Shown: in pieces, positions 1 through 5,883 of the stretch | Numbering within the stretch: position 1 is the first letter of the stretch | Layout: each line of letters begins with the position of its first letter | DNA from: JBGOUJ01 sp041477005 | GTDB lineage: Bacteria > Acidobacteriota > Terriglobia > Bryobacterales > JACQDG01 | Direction: 5' to 3' | Length of the DNA: 18,859 nucleotides | Assembly: GCA_041477005.1 (NCBI GenBank) | Contig: JBGOUJ010000078.1 | Span: 1-18,859 of the forward strand | Position numbers and translations under genes: made by a program | The notes under the pieces: model-generated | The model's input: only the letters and a program-made list of their open reading frames with translations | Databases searched by the model: none | What the model was told of the DNA's origin: nothing

Positions 1-36
1 CGAACAACATAAGAAGAACGAGCTGTAGCTTGCAAA

Positions 37-135
37 AAAGGAATGGATGGCCGCGAATGAACGCGAATGCACGCGAATAAGGCCACTGTTTTCATTCGCG
101 TTTATGCGCGTTCATTCGCGGCCATCCATTCCTTT
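37..135. repeat. Imperfect 42-bp palindrome, GCGAAT decamer family, copy 1
   Basis: Arms at 37-78 and 94-135 are reverse complements at 39 of 42 positions, with a 15-nt loop. The arms iterate a ten-base word of the form GCGAATRNAC. A related palindrome lies at 13876-13950. On the minus strand the element follows the stop codon of the FAD oxidoreductase by about 9 bases, so it could end or stabilise that transcript; this role is inferred. No U-tract typical of an intrinsic terminator follows the stem. Confidence 0.9.
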
Positions 136-143
136 ACACCTTC

Positions 144-1730
144 TTACGGTCGCGGATACCCCTTGAGGATCGCCTTCGCCGCGTTGAACCCCGGGGCGCC
201 CATGACGCCGCCGCCGGGATGCGTGCCGGAGCCGCATAAATACAGGTTGCGGATGGGGGTGCGGTAGCGCGCCCAGCCGGCGACGGGGCGCAGGAAGAAC
301 ATCTGGTCGAGGCTCATGGCGCCGTGAAAGATGTTGCCGCCGGTCAAGCCATAGATTCTTTCCAAATCGAGCGGCGTGAGCACTTGGCGGTGGCGAACGA
401 TCGAGCGAATGTTGGGGGCGTACTCGGCGATCAGGTCGATCACGTGGTCGGCGTAGCGGTCCCGCAGCTCGTCCCAGGAAGCGTCCTGGAGAGTGTACGG
501 GGCGTATTGCAGGAAAATGCCCAGGATGTGCTTGCCGCGCGGGGCGAGGCTGGGATCGTAGGCGGTGGGAATGGTCATCTCGAGCAGCGGGCGCTCCGAG
601 GGCCGGCCGTACTTGGCGTCGTCCCAGGCGCGCTCCAGGTATTCCATGCTGGGGCATATGTGCATCGTGGCGCGGTGCTGGGACGAGATCTCCGTGCCCG
701 GCAACGCCTGAAAATCCGGCAAGCCGTCCAGGGCGAGGTTGATCTTGAGCGAGGTGCCCTCGCTTCGATAGCGGCGGATGGCGCGCAGGAACTCGTCGTC
801 CAGGTGCCCCGGCTCGAGCAGGTCGAGGAAGGTCCGGTGCGGGTCGACGCCGGAGATGACCAAGCCCGACGGGATCTCCTCTCCTCCGGCCAGGACGACG
901 CCGGCGGCCGCGCCGTCGCGCACCAGGATGCGTACCACTTTCGACGAGCAGCGGATTTCGGCGCCCCGGCTGCGAGCGCTCGCGGCCATCGCTGCGGTGA
1001 TGGCGCCCATGCCGCCGCGCACGAAGCCCCACAAGCCGCGCACGCCCCCCACCCCGCCCATGCAGTGATGCATTAAGACATAAGCCGTCCCGGGAGACCT
1101 CGGGCCGCCGTTGGCGCCGATCACGCCGTCGGTCGCCAGGGTCACCTTCAACTGGTCCGACTCGAACCACTCGTCCAGGAACTCCGCCGCGCTCTGGGTG
1201 AAGATCTTGATCAGGGCGGCGACGTCCCGGGCGCCGAGCTTGCGAAGCCGGGCGGCCAGGCGCAGGTATTCGAGGAAGTCACCCGGCGAGCGCGGCGGCA
1301 CGTTCGGCGGGATCTCGAGCAGCATCGGCTCGATGAAGCGAGCCAACCGCTCCAGGTGGTCTTCGTACGCGGGGTAGCTCTCGGCGTCGCGCCGCGAGAA
1401 CCGGGCGATCTCTTCGAGGGTCTTCCCGCGATCCTTCCACAGGAAGAGGTAGCGGCCGTCGGGGAAGGGAGAGAAGAAAGCCGGATCCTTCGGATCCACC
1501 ACGTAGCCGAAGCGCTCGAGGTCCAGATCCTGCACCACGCGCTGCTGCAAGAGGCTGCACAAATACGCCGCCGTCGAGACCCGGAAGCCCGGCCACAGCT
1601 CCTCAGTCACACACGCGCCGCCCACCAGCTCGCGGTTCTCGAGGACGAGCACCTGCATGCCGGCGCGGCCGAGATAGCCGGCGGTCACCAGGGCATTGTG
1701 TCCCGCGCCGATGATGATGGCGTCGTGCAT
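144..1730 (-). CDS. FAD-dependent oxidoreductase, PYROXD2/phytoene desaturase-like
   Basis: The 528-aa product belongs to the COG1233 flavoprotein group (phytoene dehydrogenase-related, PYROXD2-like). The N-terminus has a Rossmann dinucleotide-binding motif, IIIGAGHNALVTAGYLGRAG at about residues 5-24, followed by an acidic strand end (VLVLENRE) and the GGACVTEE segment typical of the family. The C-terminal FAD-contacting motif YLCGSGTHPGGGVMGAPGF lies at about 497-515. Length is normal and no signal peptide is seen. It most likely acts in the cytoplasm, oxidising or desaturating an unknown, probably hydrophobic, substrate. No carotenoid genes are nearby, so a carotenoid role is not supported. 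The ATG at 1730 gives the motif at its expected position; the Shine-Dalgarno sequence is weak. Its upstream region is occupied by GCTGAYR-type repeats. Family assignment is secure; the substrate is unknown. Confidence 0.9.
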   Translation of the reverse strand: MHDAIIIGAGHNALVTAGYLGRAGMQVLVLENRELVGGACVTEELWPGFRVSTAAYLCSLLQQRVVQDLDLERFGYVVDPKDPAFFSPFPDGRYLFLWKDRGKTLEEIARFSRRDAESYPAYEDHLERLARFIEPMLLEIPPNVPPRSPGDFLEYLRLAARLRKLGARDVAALIKIFTQSAAEFLDEWFESDQLKVTLATDGVIGANGGPRSPGTAYVLMHHCMGGVGGVRGLWGFVRGGMGAITAAMAASARSRGAEIRCSSKVVRILVRDGAAAGVVLAGGEEIPSGLVISGVDPHRTFLDLLEPGHLDDEFLRAIRRYRSEGTSLKINLALDGLPDFQALPGTEISSQHRATMHICPSMEYLERAWDDAKYGRPSERPLLEMTIPTAYDPSLAPRGKHILGIFLQYAPYTLQDASWDELRDRYADHVIDLIAEYAPNIRSIVRHRQVLTPLDLERIYGLTGGNIFHGAMSLDQMFFLRPVAGWARYRTPIRNLYLCGSGTHPGGGVMGAPGFNAAKAILKGYPRP

Positions 1731-1749
1731 GGATAGATCTCGACGAAAG

Positions 1750-1893
1750 CGGTCAGCGGTCAGCTTGCAACGAAAGCCATCAGCCGCCAGCTTTCAGCCG
1801 TCAGCAACCATTCTGCTACGCCGCCGGCCATCCGGCAACACTGCCCTACCTGCTGACGCTGGCTGCGGGCAGTATAACCGCTGATAGCCGGGC
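1750..1893. repeat. Degenerate GCTGAYR repeat tract upstream of the FAD oxidoreductase
   Basis: TCAGCC/TCAGCG words (1750-1805) are followed, after a unique spacer of about 45 bases, by the same word in the opposite orientation (GCTGACGCTGGCTG at 1852-1865, and GCTGATAGC near 1881). The two parts are therefore inverted relative to each other and could pair. Spacing is less regular than in the copies near 5.0 and 7.4 kb, which suggests an older, decayed tract. Confidence 0.7.
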
Positions 1894-2197
1894 CAGTTTC
1901 CGATAATACTTCCACTGAACCGGATGGGTAAACGAAGCGGCGTTACTCGCGATCTATGTTCGGTGTTGGTCCGGACGGACGATCCGGCAACCAGGATTGC
2001 GGAGTCGCCAGTTCCAGTGACGGCGGAATGCGTTTTGGGATAAGATCGTGATGTAAACCAACGCAGGAAAGTGAAGCTGGGGCGTATCTCAGGAGACGTG
2101 GTCCGGCGCTCGGCGCCGCTTCTCGCTACTCGAATGGAAGGTGCTCTTGGCAGCCCTACCGGGTGAGCTCGTCCGGAACGAGAGGAGGTTTGTCTCA
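1894..2197. other. Non-coding leader region of the sugar locus
   Basis: I see no convincing gene here; long minus-strand frames crossing it run antisense to the cupin gene. It presumably holds the promoter for the cupin/oxidoreductase pair, but I could not find a convincing -35/-10 pair. A TAAGAT at 2041-2046 has no matching -35 element. Base composition is less GC-rich than the flanking genes. The region ends in the strong ribosome binding site at 2181-2188. Confidence 0.5.
2181..2188 (+). promoter_or_regulatory. Strong Shine-Dalgarno that sets the cupin start
   Basis: AGAGGAGG lies nine bases before the ATG at 2198. It decides the start against an in-frame ATG at 2141, which would add 19 residues not expected in the RmlC-like fold. 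Confidence 0.8.
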
Positions 2198-2725
2198 ATG
2201 AACGCGTCCATGTCGATTCCCGTGCCACAGTATGTGGAGATTGTTTCGCTGGATTCCCACCGGGACACTCGCGGAAGCTTGAGCGAGATATTCCGGGACG
2301 AATGGCCGACAGGCATCCGTCCGGTGCAGTGGAATCTCGTCCACTCCGAAGCCGGCGTATTGCGCGGCGTGCATGTTCACCAGCGCCATTTTGACTATCT
2401 GACGGTCGTGGCAGGCCGGATGACCGTTGGCCTGTGCGATCTTCGCAGGACCTCTCCGACATACCGTTCCGCTACCGCGATCGAGCTGACTGCGAATCCC
2501 GCGCAGGCTCTTCTGATTGCTCCGGGCGTGGCGCACGGCTTTCACTGCGCCGAACCCGTCATCCATCTTTACGGGGTGACCCACTACTGGGACCCGGAAG
2601 ATGAGCTGGGATGCCGCTGGTCCGACCCCGAACTGGGGATTCCGTGGAGCATTCAGAATCCGGTGCTTTCCGCCAGGGATGCCGGACTACCGTCCCTCGC
2701 TCGCCTTGTGGAACAACTGGCATGA
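2198..2725 (+). CDS. RmlC-like cupin (dTDP-4-dehydrorhamnose 3,5-epimerase family)
   Basis: The 175-aa product has the length and motif order of the RmlC family of nucleotide-sugar epimerases. These include the early DTRGSLSEIF segment (about 23-32), LRGVHVHQ with the conserved catalytic-type His59 (55-62), PGVAHGFH (109-116), and a C-terminal YWDPEDELGCRW / DPELGIPW block (about 130-150). True RmlC enzymes epimerise C3 and C5 of dTDP-4-keto-6-deoxyglucose. Here the stretch after LRGVHVHQ is shortened, and the family's lysine in the next strand (usually KLVRV) appears to be Asp66 in FDYLTVV. The exact reaction is therefore uncertain: a single epimerase or an NDP-sugar isomerase is possible. 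Its stop overlaps the next start as ATGA, implying translational coupling with the oxidoreductase. The start is fixed by the AGAGGAGG at 2181. Confidence 0.82.
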   Translation: MNASMSIPVPQYVEIVSLDSHRDTRGSLSEIFRDEWPTGIRPVQWNLVHSEAGVLRGVHVHQRHFDYLTVVAGRMTVGLCDLRRTSPTYRSATAIELTANPAQALLIAPGVAHGFHCAEPVIHLYGVTHYWDPEDELGCRWSDPELGIPWSIQNPVLSARDAGLPSLARLVEQLA

Positions 2726-3645
2726 GCCGCCATATCGGCCTCATCGGCTGCGGGGGCTGGGGCCGGTACATACTTCGAGATCTCAAACGCTTGGGATGCG
2801 CGGTTACCGTCGCTGCGACTTCGTGCGAGAGCCGGGCCCGGGCCGCAGAATATGGGGCCGACGGTGTGGTGGACTCGATCGGCAAGTTGCCGGAGACAGT
2901 CGAGGGATTCGTGGTCGCCACGCCTACCTCGGTCCATGCGGAGACCATAGAACCGCTTCTGAAGTTCCAACGGCCGATTTTCGTCGAAAAGCCGCTCACG
3001 AGCGATCCCGAGTCGGCTAGGAAACTGGTGGAGCAGGGCGGCGACCGTATTTTCGTGATGGACAAGTGGCGTTATCATCCCGGCGTCGAAGCATTGCGCG
3101 ACATCGCGCGGTCGGACGAGCTGGGACCGCTGGAATCCATTCGAACCTTACGATTGGGTTGGGCCACTCCGCACTTCGACGTGGATGCATCCTGGATACT
3201 GATGCCTCACGACCTGTCTATCGTTCTCGAGATCCTGGGATACATTCCGGATCCTGTGCTAGCGGCAGCGGAGTACGCGAATTCAGAATTGACCGGCCTG
3301 CTCGGCGTGCTGGGAGCAATCCCGAAAGTGGTGGCAGAGGTTTCGGTAAGAAGCGTGAAGAGAGTGCGATCGGTCTCGTTGAGCTTTCGCCGAGGGGCCG
3401 CGCTGCTCGAAGATTCTTATTCCCCGTGCATCGAGATCCGGCGAGCCGTGCACACTACCGCCCGGAAGGACGACCCGAAAGAAACCCGTGCCATTTCCAC
3501 GGAGCTTCCGTTGCTGCGAGAGCTGGGGGCGTTCGTGCGCTATCTGGATGGCGGGCCACCGCCGAAGAGTAGCGCGGCCGAAGGGTTGCGGATCGTGGAA
3601 GTGGTTTCGCGGCTAAGAAGCCTGGCGAATGTGCAGGCTGATTAA
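2722..3645 (+). CDS. Gfo/Idh/MocA family NAD(P)-dependent oxidoreductase
   Basis: The 307-aa product begins with a Rossmann nucleotide-binding motif GLIGCGGWGRYI (about 6-17). It then shows the family's ATPTSVHAE (66-74) and the EKPLT segment (89-93), whose lysine is usually catalytic. A later MPHDLSIVLEILG stretch (161-173) resembles members that act on nucleotide sugars. Gfo/Idh/MocA enzymes oxidise or reduce a sugar hydroxyl/ketone using NAD(P). Coupling to the RmlC-like cupin by a 4-bp ATGA overlap supports a shared role in making an unusual NDP-sugar. A longer reading frame from 2611 lies within the cupin gene, so the coupled ATG at 2722 is preferred. The 3' end overlaps the convergent glycosyltransferase by 33 bp. 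Third codon positions look less GC-biased than in the lut genes, hinting at acquisition by transfer. Substrate unknown. Confidence 0.87.
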   Translation: MSRHIGLIGCGGWGRYILRDLKRLGCAVTVAATSCESRARAAEYGADGVVDSIGKLPETVEGFVVATPTSVHAETIEPLLKFQRPIFVEKPLTSDPESARKLVEQGGDRIFVMDKWRYHPGVEALRDIARSDELGPLESIRTLRLGWATPHFDVDASWILMPHDLSIVLEILGYIPDPVLAAAEYANSELTGLLGVLGAIPKVVAEVSVRSVKRVRSVSLSFRRGAALLEDSYSPCIEIRRAVHTTARKDDPKETRAISTELPLLRELGAFVRYLDGGPPPKSSAAEGLRIVEVVSRLRSLANVQAD

Positions 3646-4839
3646 GCCTATACCCAAACGGCGATGATCTGATGTGTCCGTGACCTGGCGTGCCGGGGCC
3701 GCTTCCGGGATCAGAAACCGCAGATCGAGGAACGGGGCAGCCGGGATCTCCACCGACTGGAAGTGCGGAGCGCCTTGGTCCGGCAGATTCCACCGGCTCA
3801 GGTGATGACCGTTGACTACCAACGCAACATCAATCGAAGGGTGGTTGGGAGAGCCGAAGACCAGGAAACTGAGTTCCAGGAACAACGCGCTGTTCGGCGG
3901 ATCTCCGAGCGAGAGGGTAATCCGGGCTTCTTCTCCATCGCTCCAAACTCCCCAGGGTTCTCGATTCGACCAGCCCCAGGAGAGATAGCTCGATCCCGCG
4001 TGCGCAAATTCGATCTTGTCTCCCAGCTTGTACGGCTGAAAATCGGGATCCGGACGGAAGCGCGCATTTCGTGGAGCTGCCGAGGGATGCGGGGAAGGCC
4101 CCCAGCCCGACTCAAAGGCGCGCCAGGCGATCTCCGTCTCTCCGCCTGGTTTCGTGATGCGGCGCTGCCAACGGTCGAGCACCGCCAACCGGCTTGCAAG
4201 CGGCTGAGCATCCCAAGCTGTGGCCGCAAACTTGAGCACGGTCGGCCGCGGTGAACTCATGGTGCGACACCACGACCGGTCGAGAAACTGTTGCCACATG
4301 TGCGTGTCGGTGTGAATCCCCGGCGGAGTCGTACGCCAGCCGTGAGGGAGCCGGCGATAGGCCTCGAGCGTATGCCCGCCGCAAGCCAGGCCGATGCCGG
4401 ACCGGTTTGTTTCGAGCAGTGCACGGTCCAGGGAATGGCCGAGATCGAAAGTCGTCACCACCGCTTCCTCGCTCGGATCGATGAGCAGTTGGGCCGTATT
4501 GGCGAGATCGGCTCGCCGCAGGAGCCCGGTCAAGTGTTCGAGATGCGATGGCAGCCAGAGATCGTCATCGCAGAGATAGCAGACGCACCGGCCGCGGGCG
4601 CCGGCGAGGACGGAATGCCGATGCAGCTCCCCATGGCGCTCGCCCTTGGGGAAATTAAAGAAATGGATCCGCGCATCGTTCCGCATCAAGTCCGAAGCCA
4701 GGTCCCGAGTGATTTCAGGAGCCCCATCTCCCACGATCAGGATTTCGAAATCCTGCAAGGTTTGAGCCTGCGCGCTGGCGACCGAATAACGCAGCGTCTC
4801 GCCGTGGTTATGGGTAGGGATAAGAACGGTGGCTTCCAT
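3613..4839 (-). CDS. Family 2 glycosyltransferase with C-terminal beta-rich domain
   Basis: The 408-aa product starts with a GT-A fold of glycosyltransferase family 2. MEATVLIPTHNHGETL forms the first nucleotide-binding strand, FEILIVGDGAPE (31-42) replaces the more usual VDDGSTD, and CDDDLW (about 90-95) supplies the DXD-type metal/nucleotide-sugar site. No transmembrane segment is seen. From about residue 255 the protein carries a separate beta-rich domain with WGWSNREPWGVWSDGEEARI and later VVNGHHL. This resembles the beta-sandwich modules attached to some surface-polysaccharide glycosyltransferases, possibly of the DUF7024 type; that assignment is from memory. It probably transfers a sugar to a surface glycan, perhaps one made by the convergent cupin and oxidoreductase. 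An in-frame GTG at 4854 would add five residues; ATG at 4839 is preferred because it starts exactly at the first strand. Confidence 0.83.
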   Translation of the reverse strand: MEATVLIPTHNHGETLRYSVASAQAQTLQDFEILIVGDGAPEITRDLASDLMRNDARIHFFNFPKGERHGELHRHSVLAGARGRCVCYLCDDDLWLPSHLEHLTGLLRRADLANTAQLLIDPSEEAVVTTFDLGHSLDRALLETNRSGIGLACGGHTLEAYRRLPHGWRTTPPGIHTDTHMWQQFLDRSWCRTMSSPRPTVLKFAATAWDAQPLASRLAVLDRWQRRITKPGGETEIAWRAFESGWGPSPHPSAAPRNARFRPDPDFQPYKLGDKIEFAHAGSSYLSWGWSNREPWGVWSDGEEARITLSLGDPPNSALFLELSFLVFGSPNHPSIDVALVVNGHHLSRWNLPDQGAPHFQSVEIPAAPFLDLRFLIPEAAPARQVTDTSDHRRLGIGLISLHIRQAS

Positions 4840-4915
4840 GTTCCCTGAACCCACTAGTCTTGCAGGTTTGTGGGGTCAAAGGATACGCCGCCCGGACATG
4901 CGGGGCCTTCCGGCC

Positions 4916-5065
4916 CTGACGGCTGATCGCTGAAGGCTACCGGCTGGCTGCTTGACGCTGACGGTTGATGTGCTGGCTGATAGCTGAAAGCTTCTGACTG
5001 AGGCTGATAGCCGATAGCCGCTTGCTGACGGCTGATAGCTGACGGCTGATAGCTGACCGCTGCTG
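4916..5065. repeat. GCTGAYR heptamer repeat tract upstream of lutA
   Basis: The word GCTGAYR recurs through this tract. From 5024 to 5065 it is exact in phase: GCTGACG, GCTGATA, GCTGACG, GCTGATA, GCTGACC, GCTGCTG, six heptamers in a row. The 5' part is more degenerate. Small reading frames through it are very rich in Q, S, A and P and are artefacts of the repeat. The tract ends 18 bases before the lutA start codon. Confidence 0.9.
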
Positions 5066-5075
5066 TTGCTACAAT
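5046..5075 (+). promoter_or_regulatory. Possible sigma-70-like promoter for lutA formed at the repeat edge
   Basis: CTGATA (5046-5051, four of six matches to TTGACA) is separated by 18 bases from TACAAT (5070-5075, five of six matches to TATAAT). Transcription would start at about 5082-5084, on or next to the lutA ATG, giving a leaderless message. This agrees with the absence of a Shine-Dalgarno sequence. The -35-like hexamer is part of a GCTGATA repeat unit. This is inference from consensus matching only. Confidence 0.3.
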
Positions 5076-5083
5076 AGCCACGG

Positions 5084-5863
5084 ATGCCCACCCGGGTTTC
5101 ACTGTTTGTCACCTGCCTGGTTGACCAACTGTTTCCCCAGATCGGACTGGCGATGGCCGACGTGTTGGAGCGGCTCGGCTACGCGGTTGATTTTCCGGAG
5201 GCGCAGACGTGCTGCGGCCAGCCGGCATTCAACACCGGCTTTCGGGGCGAGGCGCGACAGGTGGCACGGCATTTCTTGAAGGTCTTTCGGGATGCGGCCT
5301 ACATCGTGTGCCCCTCCGGCTCCTGCACGGCGATGGTGCGGCATCACTACGCCGAGATTTTTCACAAGGACCCGGCCTCGCTGGCCGCCTCGCGGGCGAT
5401 CGAGCCGCGGGTTTTCGAATTCTCGGAGTTTCTGCTCCGGGTGGCCGGCTGCGAGGATGTCGGCGCGCGGTTTGACGGCGTGGTGACCTATCACGACTCC
5501 TGCCACGCTTTGCGCGAGCTGCAGTTGCGGGACGAGCCGCGGCGCCTGCTGCGCGCGGTACGGGGGCTGGAGCTGCGCGAGATGGATATCGCCGAGGAGT
5601 GCTGCGGCTTCGGCGGGACGTTCTCGGTGAAGTTCGGGGATGTTTCGTCCGCCATGGTGCACGCCAAAATCGAATCGATCCGCCGGACCGGCGCCCAGGC
5701 GGTGGTCTCGGCTGACCCCAGTTGCCTGATGAACATCCACGGCGGCCTGAGCCGGGCCGGCCTTCCGATCCGCGCCTTGCATCTCGCGGAAGTGCTAAAT
5801 TCAGGTTTCAGGTCCCAGGTTTCCGGTTTCAGCGGCGCCTCGCAGGGGGCAGCCGGCATCTGA
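5084..5863 (+). CDS. lutA: L-lactate utilization protein LutA, CCG-domain Fe-S oxidoreductase
   Basis: The 259-aa product matches LutA/YkgE, one of three subunits of the cytoplasmic LutABC complex that oxidises L-lactate to pyruvate. It has the two cysteine-rich (CCG) domains of the family. The first has C11 and QTCCGQPAFN with C43/C44. The second has SCHALRE with C140 and EECCGFGGTF with C173/C174. Such motifs bind a [4Fe-4S] cluster, as in heterodisulfide reductase subunit B. The protein is longer than typical LutA by about 20 residues; the extra C-terminal tail from about residue 240 is encoded by a CAGGTTT-type heptamer repeat and is probably not functional. ATG 5084 lacks a Shine-Dalgarno sequence, so translation may be leaderless. 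It is followed 20 bp later by lutB. Confidence 0.93.
   Translation: MPTRVSLFVTCLVDQLFPQIGLAMADVLERLGYAVDFPEAQTCCGQPAFNTGFRGEARQVARHFLKVFRDAAYIVCPSGSCTAMVRHHYAEIFHKDPASLAASRAIEPRVFEFSEFLLRVAGCEDVGARFDGVVTYHDSCHALRELQLRDEPRRLLRAVRGLELREMDIAEECCGFGGTFSVKFGDVSSAMVHAKIESIRRTGAQAVVSADPSCLMNIHGGLSRAGLPIRALHLAEVLNSGFRSQVSGFSGASQGAAGI
5802..5832. repeat. CAGGTTT heptamer repeat within the 3' end of lutA
   Basis: CAGGTTT, CAGGTCC, CAGGTTT, CCGGTTT and CAG follow in exact seven-base phase. The tract is inside the lutA reading frame and encodes the end of its unusual C-terminal tail. Its word is unrelated to GCTGAYR. Confidence 0.8.
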
Positions 5864-5883
5864 GACCCGGCTCCTGACGCCAC

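Noticed and set aside
144..1730. Carotenoid pathway phytoene desaturase (crtI)
   Set aside because: The sequence is closer to the PYROXD2-type branch in its N- and C-terminal motifs, and no other carotenoid gene is in the window.
1873..1878. TATAAC resembling a -10 box inside the first repeat tract
   Set aside because: No acceptable -35 hexamer at 16-18 bases, and no gene starts at a fitting distance downstream on the plus strand.
1794..2462. Minus-strand 222-aa open frame covering the cupin leader and 5' half
   Set aside because: It overlaps the well-supported cupin gene and a repeat tract and has no family motifs.
4854..5112. Minus-strand reading frames of 78-82 aa rich in Q, S, A and P
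   Set aside because: They are translations of the GCTGAYR heptamer tract, with low-complexity composition and no independent support as genes.
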